This document shows positions 33,210 through 41,422 of a DNA stretch of 64,000 nt, in pieces; positions within the stretch are counted from its first letter, which is position 1, and every line of letters starts with the position of its first letter. The position numbers and the translations under genes are program-made. The DNA is taken from positions 1-64,000 of the forward strand of contig ONOU01000002.1 of assembly GCA_900319525.1 (NCBI GenBank), read 5' to 3'. The DNA comes from an uncultured Prevotellaceae bacterium (lineage in GTDB: Bacteria; Bacteroidota; Bacteroidia; Bacteroidales; Muribaculaceae). The notes beneath the pieces are model-generated. The model saw only the letters and a list, made by a program, of their open reading frames with translations, made no database searches and was not told the DNA's origin.

Positions 33210-36011
33210 CTAATTCATTACGATGCGCAGTCGGGTGTGTGGCCACAGGGAACCGATATAATTGTTGATCCGCTCTTGGGTGAGGGTGGGGAATAGTCGT
33301 TCATAGCCGCCGATGATATCGACGCCCAGGGCGCGCATCTGCAATGCCTGTAGCCAGAAGCTGTTGGTCTTCATGGCCGACTCATGCTGGTGGCTGATGG
33401 TCTCTTTCATCTTCATGAACAGGTCCTGGCTGATGCCGCTCTGGAAGACGGCGTTGATGGCATAGTCTGCCCATACCAGCATGCTGTCCCTGTCGGCCGT
33501 GCTGGTCTCAAACTCGTAGTTGATCATCCAGCGGTTGTGGTAGATTGACAATGAGCCGTCGGCTGCCACGTCATAGGTGCCGTGCTTCTCGTGCCGCAGG
33601 AAGGTGAGCAGCGCCGTGCCTACCGACTGGCCCACCATATCCATCATGAACTCGTCGTCAAAGCTGTATTTGGCATCACCCATGATGCTGACATAAACCG
33701 ACGTCTTGGGGTTGCGCATCGGCACCTCAAAGAAGTTGTCCACCTGGCCGGTGGCCATGGCGGGACGGTAGGCGCTGTTGTTTTCCCTCACGCCGTTGTC
33801 GGGAAGTGATGCCAGGTATCGCCTGATCAGCGGCCTCACTTCATCCACGGTAAACGCTCCCACAATCGAGAAGGTGTAGTCGCCCGCATTGGCCACGCGC
33901 TGGCGATACAGTTCCAGCACGCGGTTGCCGTCCAGCATATCCACTTCCTCGGCTTTGAGGTTGCGGTACATGTGGTTGCCCTGATAGATGGTGCTGCCGA
34001 TGGAGTCGCTATAGATCATCTTGGGATTGTAGCTGGCTTGGGACAGCTGTGAACGGATGCGGGTCTTGACGCTCTGATATGCTTCCTCATCAAGGCTGAC
34101 GTCGGTGAAATACAGGTAGCACAGCTGCAGCAGGGTCTCGAGGTCGGCACTCTGGCATCCGCCGCTCAGTTGCTCGTTTGCGTCGTTGAGGATGAAGGAG
34201 ATGCCCAATTGACGCCCGCTCATCATGCGGTTGAGCTGGTTGATGGTGTGGCCGCCCAGGGCGCAGTTCTCGATGACTTGGTCCATCAGGCGCACGTTCA
34301 CGTCGGCCGTGTCGCCATAGGCCCACTCGCCGCCCAGGCTGAAGCCGTTGAACAGCACCTCGTTGTTCTTGAAATCGGTGGGCTTGAGCCTCACGGTCGC
34401 TCCATTGCGCAGGGTCATGGTGGTGATTCCGGTTGCCTTGTCGTGGGTTTCGTTAATGATCGCACCCATCTGTGGCTCGGTTTCAATCAGCCGCTCGCTG
34501 GCCGTCAGGTCGGTGTAGGGCGACTGTGGCGTGTTCATGATGCGGTTGAAGTGGGCAATCACATCTCGTGAAGTGGGATAGCGGCTGGCGCCTCCCATCG
34601 ACTGGGGACCTGAAATCAGGACGCTCACATTGTCCTTGCCGACGATGGAACGCAGGTAGTCGTTCACCTCACCGAGGCTGATGTGATTCAGCTCATCGAT
34701 GAGCATGCGGGACTCGGCCTCCACTCCGGGCACGTAGCCGCCGTTGCCGTAGTGGTCGATGTACTCGTCAACATATTCTCGGTTGGTGCGGTTGCTGGCT
34801 TCGGCCTGATAGTCGGCATACATGGCACGGGCATCCCGCTTGGCGCGCTCCAGCTCCCCCTCGGTGAATCCGTGTTGCATGGCGCGGGTGGCTTGTGTCA
34901 CGAGGGTGTCCAGGGCCTCAAGAGAACGGCCTTCCTTGGCCATCACTGCCAGCGTGAGGGCGTCGCGGGTGCGGGTCACGAGCATGCGGCGGTCATACAC
35001 CATCCCGTAGTCGATGGGTGTGGTTGATGTGCGTGACAGCTCGTCAAGCCGTCGGTTGAGCATGAACTGCAAGAGGTATGAGACCACGTTGTGGTTCAGG
35101 AAGGTGTGTGTATTGCGCTGCGAGACGGGTGTCTGCTGGTGCTCAAACATGAGGTAAATCATCGTGTTGGACGCTTCGGGGTCGGTGTGCAGCGCATAGG
35201 TCACGCCCTGGTGGTCGGGCACGTGGCCCAGTGCGGCATCAGGGTCGGCATTGTCCCGCTTGGGCAGTTTGCCCATGGTTTGCCGCACCATGTCCTCCAT
35301 GCGGTCGGCATCAAAGTCCCCCACGAGGACCAGTGCTTGCCGATGCGGGCAATACCAGCGATGGTAGAACGAGAGCAGTTGATTTCTCGTCGCGTTGCGC
35401 ACGACCGTCATGTCGCCGATGGGGATACGGTAGGCATAACGGCTCCCCGACAGCAGGATGGGCAGGGTGTTCTCATACATGCGCATCGTTTGGTCGGCAT
35501 GCATGCGCCATTCCTCCTCGATAACGCCGCGTTCCTCCTCGATGGCGCGGTCGTCAAAGTTCAGTTCACACGACAAGTCCTTGAGCATCAGCAGGACGGT
35601 GTCGAGCAGCTCAACGCGGTCGGTGGGCACATTGGAGATCTGGAAACGCGTGTCGTCAAAGCCCGTCGAGGCATTGATGTCGCGGCCGTAGGATATGCCA
35701 TTGTTTTGCAGGATATCGACCATATTGATGCCAGGGAAATTGCGCGTGCCCTGGAAGGCGATATGCTCGATGAAGTGGGCAAAGCCGCGCTCATTTTCCT
35801 CCTCGACCAGCGAGCCGGTATTCTGCACCAGCCAGAACTCGGCACGCCCCTTAGGCTGCTCGTTGTGACGGATGTAATAGGTCATCCCGTTCTCCAGCCG
35901 CCCGATCCTCAGCTCGGGATCCACCGGCAACTCCTTCTCCCGTGCCCGGGCCACCAGCATCACCGCCAGCAAGCCAACCACCGCCACCAATATCCATCTC
36001 CTAATCTCCAT
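33210..36011 (-). CDS. M16-family (insulinase/pitrilysin-like) zinc peptidase
   Basis: Starting at the ATG at 36011 (MEIRRWILVAVVG) the 933-residue protein has a signal peptide and a typical tandem M16 arrangement. The inverted zinc motif HxxEH is seen at HFIEH (about 75), with the downstream Glu region (ERGVIEEEWRMH). A second, catalytically inactive M16 half fills the C-terminal part. Periplasmic processing or turnover of peptides is likely. The gene stands between uvrB and the GxxExxY gene; its start region touches the left palindromic repeat (36026-36061). Confidence 0.9.
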   Translation of the reverse strand: MEIRRWILVAVVGLLAVMLVARAREKELPVDPELRIGRLENGMTYYIRHNEQPKGRAEFWLVQNTGSLVEEENERGFAHFIEHIAFQGTRNFPGINMVDILQNNGISYGRDINASTGFDDTRFQISNVPTDRVELLDTVLLMLKDLSCELNFDDRAIEEERGVIEEEWRMHADQTMRMYENTLPILLSGSRYAYRIPIGDMTVVRNATRNQLLSFYHRWYCPHRQALVLVGDFDADRMEDMVRQTMGKLPKRDNADPDAALGHVPDHQGVTYALHTDPEASNTMIYLMFEHQQTPVSQRNTHTFLNHNVVSYLLQFMLNRRLDELSRTSTTPIDYGMVYDRRMLVTRTRDALTLAVMAKEGRSLEALDTLVTQATRAMQHGFTEGELERAKRDARAMYADYQAEASNRTNREYVDEYIDHYGNGGYVPGVEAESRMLIDELNHISLGEVNDYLRSIVGKDNVSVLISGPQSMGGASRYPTSRDVIAHFNRIMNTPQSPYTDLTASERLIETEPQMGAIINETHDKATGITTMTLRNGATVRLKPTDFKNNEVLFNGFSLGGEWAYGDTADVNVRLMDQVIENCALGGHTINQLNRMMSGRQLGISFILNDANEQLSGGCQSADLETLLQLCYLYFTDVSLDEEAYQSVKTRIRSQLSQASYNPKMIYSDSIGSTIYQGNHMYRNLKAEEVDMLDGNRVLELYRQRVANAGDYTFSIVGAFTVDEVRPLIRRYLASLPDNGVRENNSAYRPAMATGQVDNFFEVPMRNPKTSVYVSIMGDAKYSFDDEFMMDMVGQSVGTALLTFLRHEKHGTYDVAADGSLSIYHNRWMINYEFETSTADRDSMLVWADYAINAVFQSGISQDLFMKMKETISHQHESAMKTNSFWLQALQMRALGVDIIGGYERLFPTLTQERINNYIGSLWPHTRLRIVMN

Positions 36012-36025
36012 ACCTTCTCTCGTGT

Positions 36026-36061
36026 CTTTACCGTGCTGGCGCACGGGAAATTTTTCAAATT
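36026..36061 (-). repeat. Dispersed 36-bp palindromic repeat, left copy
   Basis: Inverted relative to the copy at 36573. It contains a short hairpin CCGTGC-GCCA-GCACGG (minus strand) followed by AT-rich sequence. It abuts the 3' end of the GxxExxY gene and lies within the leader of the M16 gene. Confidence 0.75.
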
Positions 36062-36071
36062 AAAATAAAAA

Positions 36072-36551
36072 TTATTTATTTGATATGCCTTTGGCTTTTT
36101 TCATTTTCTCTTCAATCAATTCTTCTATTGGATTTCGCCAAGTGATTTTTTCGATGGTCCCGTCTTCATGTCGATGATACCACTCGCTGTAGAAACTCTC
36201 GGCGCCAAAGTTCATAATCATGCCAAAAGGTTTGTGCGTCAGGTGCATGTAATTGAACAATTGTTGGCGGTGAGGTCTTGCTATGTTTTTGATCGCCTTA
36301 AGTTCGATAATAATGTCTTTGTTAACCACCAAATCCATGCAATAATGCTGATCAAGTTTTATGTCTTTCCAAAACATCGGGAGATAGACTTGTTTTTCTA
36401 CTGTGTACCCCTTTTTTCTTAGCAGATATGTGAGTGCAGCTTCATAAGCCGACTCCAATAACCCCTCATTATATTCACTGTGGACAAGCATGGCTTCACC
36501 AGTGATGTCGTGAAAGAATCGATAGAATTCATTATGTTCTTTGGCAGTCAT
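36072..36551 (-). CDS. GxxExxY protein (PD-(D/E)xK-like fold)
   Basis: The 159-residue protein shows the family signature G-x-x-E-x-x-Y (GLLESAY, about 29-35), and a nuclease-like Asp and E-x-K pair (MDLVVNKDIIIELKAIKN). The family is placed in the PD-(D/E)xK superfamily and is frequent in Bacteroidales. The C-terminal 35 residues are an extension with Lys/Glu-rich tail. The coding sequence is AT-rich compared with the flanking genes. Both flanks carry the same palindromic repeat in opposite orientation (36026-36061 and 36573-36608), so the gene looks like a mobile cassette. Activity is not established. Confidence 0.85.
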   Translation of the reverse strand: MTAKEHNEFYRFFHDITGEAMLVHSEYNEGLLESAYEAALTYLLRKKGYTVEKQVYLPMFWKDIKLDQHYCMDLVVNKDIIIELKAIKNIARPHRQQLFNYMHLTHKPFGMIMNFGAESFYSEWYHRHEDGTIEKITWRNPIEELIEEKMKKAKGISNK

Positions 36552-36572
36552 GAATTAAAATAATTTTAAAAA

Positions 36573-36608
36573 AATTTGATAAATTTCCCGTGCGTAAGCA
36601 CGGTAAAG
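36573..36608 (+). repeat. Dispersed 36-bp palindromic repeat, right copy
   Basis: Matches the reverse complement of 36026-36061 with three differences. The hairpin core is CCGTGC-GTAA-GCACGG. It starts 21 bp upstream of the GxxExxY start codon. Confidence 0.75.
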
Positions 36609-36624
36609 TTTCTGTGTAATAGGT

Positions 36625-37203
36625 TCAGTGTAAGGCGAACAGGCCTGGTTTGTCGGGATCGGCGATGATGGTGTCGCTGGTGACGACGCAGTCCAGCGGG
36701 CGGTCGTGCGGCTCGACCGGCACCTCGTCCACCAGCTGGAAGTCGCACACCACGCCGATGGTCGGGCAAGATGTGGTGCTCAGTAGCCTGTCATAGAACC
36801 CCTTGCCGCGCCCCAGGCGGTTGCGCTTGCCATCCAGTGCCACGGCAGGCACGATGATGAGTTCCAGGCAAGAGGCGTCCATGGCGTCGCCCACGGGCTC
36901 CCCGATGTGGAACTTGTTATTGTCATCCAGGCTCTGTGCCCCATGATAGGGCACGATCTCCAGGTCGTCACCCACGACGCGGGGCAGGTAAATATTCTTA
37001 CCAGCATCCAGCCACCGCTGCACCGTCTCGTGCGTCGGCAGCTCGTCGGGCAGCGACCAGTAGCACAGGATGTGGTGGGCCTGTTGCCACGCGGGCATCT
37101 TCTCTATCGTGCTGAAGACCATCTGTGCATCCACCACTTTCACGGCATCAGGCGTCATCGCCTTTAACTCCTTTATTTGGCGTCTCAATTCTTTCTTTGT
37201 CAT
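36625..37203 (-). CDS. 5-formyltetrahydrofolate cyclo-ligase
   Basis: The 192-residue protein has the basic N-terminus (MTKKELRRQIKELK) and the signature RLGRGKGFYDRLL (about 130-142) that binds ATP and folate. It converts 5-formyl-THF to 5,10-methenyl-THF using ATP. The promoter is at 37237-37266. Confidence 0.9.
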   Translation of the reverse strand: MTKKELRRQIKELKAMTPDAVKVVDAQMVFSTIEKMPAWQQAHHILCYWSLPDELPTHETVQRWLDAGKNIYLPRVVGDDLEIVPYHGAQSLDDNNKFHIGEPVGDAMDASCLELIIVPAVALDGKRNRLGRGKGFYDRLLSTTSCPTIGVVCDFQLVDEVPVEPHDRPLDCVVTSDTIIADPDKPGLFALH

Positions 37204-37236
37204 CTCTTCTGTATCATTTTATTGATAAAACATGTG

Positions 37237-37266
37237 CAAAGTTAGTATAAACTTTTCAGTTACCAA
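37237..37266 (-). promoter_or_regulatory. Promoter of the 5-formyl-THF cyclo-ligase gene
   Basis: On the minus strand TTG (37266-37264), a 19-base spacer, TAACTTTG (37244-37237), 33 bp before the start. Confidence 0.6.
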
Positions 37267-37319
37267 TTAATGATTAGGTAAAGAAATAATATTAAGTTTT
37301 TTTTGATTTTTGTGGCGTT

Positions 37320-37354
37320 TTTGCTTGTGAATCAGGAAATTTGTTGTACCTTTG
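37320..37354 (+). promoter_or_regulatory. Promoter of rpsA
   Basis: TTTG (37320-37323), 23-base spacer, TACCTTTG (37347-37354). A small hairpin (CTTTTCGGG with CCGAAAAGG, 37363-37389) lies in the 55-base leader and might be a regulatory structure. Confidence 0.65.
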
Positions 37355-37418
37355 CAGTCGCGCTTTTCGGGAACGTGTCCGAAAAGGCTGTTTAACTAAC
37401 TTATTATTAACTTTTTAA

Positions 37419-39254
37419 ATGAGCGAAGAATTAAAAAATTCTCCAATCGCCGATTTTGATTGGGACGCCTATGAGAAAGGCGAGACCAAAAGAGACAAAT
37501 CTTTTGAAGAACTGGAAAAAACCTACGACAACTCCTTGAACAAGTTCCAGGAGAACGAAGTGACCGAAGGTACCGTCATCTCGATTAACAAGCGCGAGGT
37601 AGTGGTTAACATCGGTGCTAAGTCGGACGGCATCATTCCCGTTAGCGAATTCCGTTACAACCCTGACCTGAAGGTAGGCGACACCGTTGAGGTGTTTGTC
37701 GAGAACCGTGAGGACAAGAAGGGTCAGCTCGTGCTGTCGCACAAGCGTGCCCGTCAGGCCAAGAGCTGGGATCGCGTTAACGAAGCGCTTGAGAACAACG
37801 AGATCATCAAGGGTTACATCAAGTGCCGCACCAAGGGTGGTATGATCGTCGATGTATTTGGCATCGAGGCCTTCTTGCCCGGTTCGCAGATCGACGTACG
37901 CCCCATTCGCAACTATGATGACTACGTTGACAAGACCATGGAGTTCAAGATCGTGAAGATCAACCAGGACTTCCGCAACGTTGTTGTGAGCCACAAGGCC
38001 CTGATCGAGGCCGAGCTCGAACAGCAGAAGAAAGAGATCATGTCCAAGCTCGAGAAGGGTCAGGTGCTTGAGGGTACCGTTAAAAACATCACCAACTACG
38101 GTGTGTTCATCGACCTGGGTGGCGTGGACGGTCTGATCCACATCACCGACCTGTCGTGGGGTCGCGTAAACAATCCCGCCGACATCGTTCAACCCGAGCA
38201 GAAGCTCAACGTGGTTATCCTCGACTTCAATGAGGAGAAGAACCGCATCGCTCTGGGTCTGAAGCAGCTGCAGCCGCATCCCTGGGATGCCCTGGATCCC
38301 AACCTCAAGGTGGGTGACCACATCAAGGGTAAGGTTGTCGTTATGTACGACTACGGTGCATTCGTTGAGGTGGCTCCCGGTGTCGAGGGCCTGATCCACG
38401 TGAGCGAGATGAGCTGGTCGCAGCGTCTGCGCCCCGCTCAGGACTTCATGAAGGTGGGCGACGAGGTCGAGGCCGTTATCCTGGCTCTGGACCGCGAGGA
38501 CCGCAAGATGTCGCTGGGCATCAAGCAGCTCACCAACGATCCTTGGGACACCATCGAGGTGAAATATCCCGTGGGCAGCAAGCACACCGCCAAGGTGCGC
38601 AACTTTACCAACTTCGGCATCTTTGTTGAGATGGAAGAGGGCGTTGAGGGCCTGATCCACATCAGCGACCTGTCGTGGACCAAGAAGATCAAGCACCCGA
38701 GCGAGTTCACCAAGGTTGACGCTCCCATCGACGTTGTCGTTCTCGACATCGACAAGGAGAACCGTCGTCTGAGCCTGGGTCACAAGCAGCTCGAGGAGAA
38801 TCCTTGGGAGACCTACGAGACCATCTTCACCCGTGGCAGCGTGCATGAGGGTACTATCAGCGAGCTCACCGAGCGTGGCGGCCAGATCCGTCTGGATCCC
38901 TACGGCGTTGAGGGCTTTGCAACTCCCAAGCACCTGACCAAGGAGGACGGCACCACCGCCAAGCAGGGCGAGACCTTGATGTTCAAGGTGATCGACTTCA
39001 ACAAGGACAGCAAGCACATCATCCTGTCTCACAGCCGCATCTTTGAGGATGAGCAGCGCAGCGAGGCCCGCAAGGCCCGCCGTCAGGCTGCCGCCAGCAA
39101 GCCCGCCGCCGAGGCTGCTCCCGCAGCTCCCCAGGTCGAGAAGACCACGCTGGGCGACGTGACTGGTCTGGCTGCCTTGAAGGCTCAGCTCGAGAAGGCC
39201 GAGAAGGCCGAGGCTCCTGAGGCTGGCGATGAAGCCCCCAAGACTGAGGAATAA
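37419..39254 (+). CDS. rpsA: 30S ribosomal protein S1
   Basis: The 611-residue protein contains consecutive S1 RNA-binding domains, visible as repeats such as VLEGTVKNITNYGVFIDLGG, VDGLIHITDLSWGR, VEGLIHVSEMSW and VEGLIHISDLSW (about residues 45-540). The C-terminus is an Ala/Glu/Lys-rich tail. It binds mRNA on the small ribosomal subunit. Codon use is uniform and GC-rich at the third position, as in a highly expressed gene. A strong terminator follows. Confidence 0.96.
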   Translation: MSEELKNSPIADFDWDAYEKGETKRDKSFEELEKTYDNSLNKFQENEVTEGTVISINKREVVVNIGAKSDGIIPVSEFRYNPDLKVGDTVEVFVENREDKKGQLVLSHKRARQAKSWDRVNEALENNEIIKGYIKCRTKGGMIVDVFGIEAFLPGSQIDVRPIRNYDDYVDKTMEFKIVKINQDFRNVVVSHKALIEAELEQQKKEIMSKLEKGQVLEGTVKNITNYGVFIDLGGVDGLIHITDLSWGRVNNPADIVQPEQKLNVVILDFNEEKNRIALGLKQLQPHPWDALDPNLKVGDHIKGKVVVMYDYGAFVEVAPGVEGLIHVSEMSWSQRLRPAQDFMKVGDEVEAVILALDREDRKMSLGIKQLTNDPWDTIEVKYPVGSKHTAKVRNFTNFGIFVEMEEGVEGLIHISDLSWTKKIKHPSEFTKVDAPIDVVVLDIDKENRRLSLGHKQLEENPWETYETIFTRGSVHEGTISELTERGGQIRLDPYGVEGFATPKHLTKEDGTTAKQGETLMFKVIDFNKDSKHIILSHSRIFEDEQRSEARKARRQAAASKPAAEAAPAAPQVEKTTLGDVTGLAALKAQLEKAEKAEAPEAGDEAPKTEE

Positions 39255-39299
39255 TCCCAATCAAGATCAACCGTGACCCCTAGCGGGTCACAACCCATG

Positions 39300-39338
39300 A
39301 CTCCGGCATCCTGCTCTGGCAGGGTGCCGGAGTTTTTT
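39300..39338 (+). terminator. Rho-independent terminator of rpsA
   Basis: Long stem ACTCCGGCATCCTGC / GCAGGGTGCCGGAGT (one G-T pair) followed by a T-run. A smaller hairpin (GTGACCC / GGGTCAC) lies just before it at 39272-39290. Confidence 0.9.
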
Positions 39339-39499
39339 CTGAATGATAGCCTGTTAAGCCCTGCAATTCAAAATATTCATTGTTTTACATAAATATTTGG
39401 CGAAATATTTCCGTAATCAAAAAAATATCACTACTTTTGAGCCCGCAAAACCAAACATAAATCTACAATAACAACTAATAACTAATTCATTTTTACAAC

Positions 39500-41407
39500 G
39501 TGAAAATTCTTTCGATTAACGACCTGAACAGTCTTAGAAAGCGCGCCCAACAGGCGTTGGCGCTGCGTGAAGAGGGTTCTGACCAGTCGTCGGAACAGTG
39601 TTGTGGTCTTGCTACCGGAGCCGAGCACTTGCAGGTGCTGTGCTGCGGTGGTACGGGTTGCAAAGCCTCCAACAGCCACAAAATCGTTGACAACCTGAAG
39701 GCTGCTATCGAGGAGAACGGCATCGCCGACAAGGTGGATGTCATCACCACGGGTTGCTTCGGCTTCTGTGAGAAGGGCCCGATTGTCAAGATCATTCCTG
39801 ACAATACCTTCTACACCCAAGTGAAACCCGAGGACGCTGCCGAGATTGTCAAGGAGCACATCATCGGTGGTCGCCGCGTGGAGCGTCTGCTCTATGTTGA
39901 CCCCAAGACCAAGCAGGCAGTGAGCGACAGCAAGCACATGGACTTCTACCGCAAGCAGATGCGTATCGCGCTGCGCAATTGCGGCTTGATTGACCCCGAG
40001 AACATTGAGGAGTATATCGCTCGTGACGGTTATCAGGGTATTGCTAACGCGCTGCTTAACCAGACGCCCGAAGAGGTGATCGACATCATCAAGGCCTCGG
40101 GTCTGCGCGGCCGTGGTGGCGCCGGCTTCCCCACAGGCATGAAGTGGGGCTTTGCCCGCGGCTATGATGCTGATGAGAAATATGTGGTCTGCAATGCCGA
40201 CGAGGGCGACCCCGGTGCATTCATGGACCGTTCAATCATGGAGGGTGACCCCAACTCGATAATCGAGGCAATGACCGTCTGCGGTTACTGCATCAATGCC
40301 CACAAGGGTCTGATTTACATCCGTGCCGAGTATCCCCTGGCCGTTAACCGCCTGAAGATTGCCATTCAGCAGGCTCGCGAGTATGGTCTGCTGGGCAAGA
40401 ACATCCTGGGCACTGACTTCAGCTTTGATATTGAGATCCGCTACGGTGCCGGCGCATTTGTCTGCGGTGAGGAGACCGCCCTTATCCACTCGATGGAGGG
40501 TAAGCGTGGTGAGCCCACCTTGAAGCCGCCCTTCCCCGCCGAGGCTGGTTACAACATGAAGCCGACCAACGTGAACAACGTCGAGACCCTGGCCAACGTG
40601 CCCATCATCTTGACCAAGGGCGCCGACTGGTTTGCATCGATCGGTACCGAGAAGAGCAAGGGTACCAAGGTGTTTGCCCTGGCTGGTAAAATCAATAATG
40701 TGGGTCTGATTGAGGTTCCCATGGGAACGACCCTGCGCGAGATCATCTACGACATCGGTGGCGGCGTGAAGAACGACAAGCAGTTCAAGGCCGTGCAGAC
40801 CGGTGGCCCCTCGGGTGGCTGCCTGACGGCCAAGCACCTCGACACCCCCATCGACTATGAGCACCTGACAGCTGCTGGCTCGATGATGGGTTCTGGCGGT
40901 ATGATCGTCATGGACGAGGACGACTGTATGGTCAGTGTGGCCAAGTTCTACCTCGAGTTCACCGTCGACGAGAGCTGCGGTAAATGCACGCCCTGCCGCA
41001 TCGGTAATAAGCGCATGCTTGAGATTCTGACCCGCATCACCGAGGGCAAGGGCACCATGGAGGACCTGGATCACCTCAAGGAACTGGGCGAGATCATCAA
41101 GGACACCGCATTGTGCGGTCTGGGACAGACTTCTCCCAATCCCGTGTTATCGACGATCAACAATTTCTGGGACGAGTATGTTGAGCATGTTAAGAAGCAC
41201 ACTTGCCGTGCTAAGCAGTGCAAGGCCCTCGTGACCTACAGCATTGAAGCCTCCAAGTGTAAGGGCTGCGGCGCTTGCGCCCGCAAGTGCCCCGCCAATG
41301 CCATCATGGGCGACATGCGCAAGCCTCACATTATTAACCCCTTCGAGTGCATCCGCTGCGGCGTCTGCAAGTCCACTTGCCGCTTCGATGCCATCTCAAT
41401 TTACTAA
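39500..41407 (+). CDS. NuoF-like subunit of a trimeric [FeFe] hydrogenase (HydB/HndC type)
   Basis: The 635-residue protein has three parts. Residues about 43-130 are a thioredoxin-like [2Fe-2S] domain (Cys49, Cys54, Cys86, Cys90). Residues about 200-540 are the NuoF core with FMN/NADH motifs (GRGGAGFPTGMKW, EGDPGAFMDRS) and the [4Fe-4S] motif SCGKCTPCR. The C-terminus holds a two-[4Fe-4S] ferredoxin (CKGCGACARKC, then CIRCGVCKSTC). It would move electrons between NAD(P)H and the hydrogenase subunit encoded 15 bp downstream. Such trimers bifurcate or confurcate electrons between NADH and ferredoxin. Confidence 0.92.
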   Translation: MKILSINDLNSLRKRAQQALALREEGSDQSSEQCCGLATGAEHLQVLCCGGTGCKASNSHKIVDNLKAAIEENGIADKVDVITTGCFGFCEKGPIVKIIPDNTFYTQVKPEDAAEIVKEHIIGGRRVERLLYVDPKTKQAVSDSKHMDFYRKQMRIALRNCGLIDPENIEEYIARDGYQGIANALLNQTPEEVIDIIKASGLRGRGGAGFPTGMKWGFARGYDADEKYVVCNADEGDPGAFMDRSIMEGDPNSIIEAMTVCGYCINAHKGLIYIRAEYPLAVNRLKIAIQQAREYGLLGKNILGTDFSFDIEIRYGAGAFVCGEETALIHSMEGKRGEPTLKPPFPAEAGYNMKPTNVNNVETLANVPIILTKGADWFASIGTEKSKGTKVFALAGKINNVGLIEVPMGTTLREIIYDIGGGVKNDKQFKAVQTGGPSGGCLTAKHLDTPIDYEHLTAAGSMMGSGGMIVMDEDDCMVSVAKFYLEFTVDESCGKCTPCRIGNKRMLEILTRITEGKGTMEDLDHLKELGEIIKDTALCGLGQTSPNPVLSTINNFWDEYVEHVKKHTCRAKQCKALVTYSIEASKCKGCGACARKCPANAIMGDMRKPHIINPFECIRCGVCKSTCRFDAISIY

Positions 41408-41422
41408 AATCTCGATAGCATC

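Noticed and set aside
37431..39260. 609-codon open frame antisense to rpsA
   Set aside because: It mirrors the whole rpsA gene; the open frame results from strong codon bias. The Leu/Val/His-rich composition and absence of a promoter show it is not a gene.
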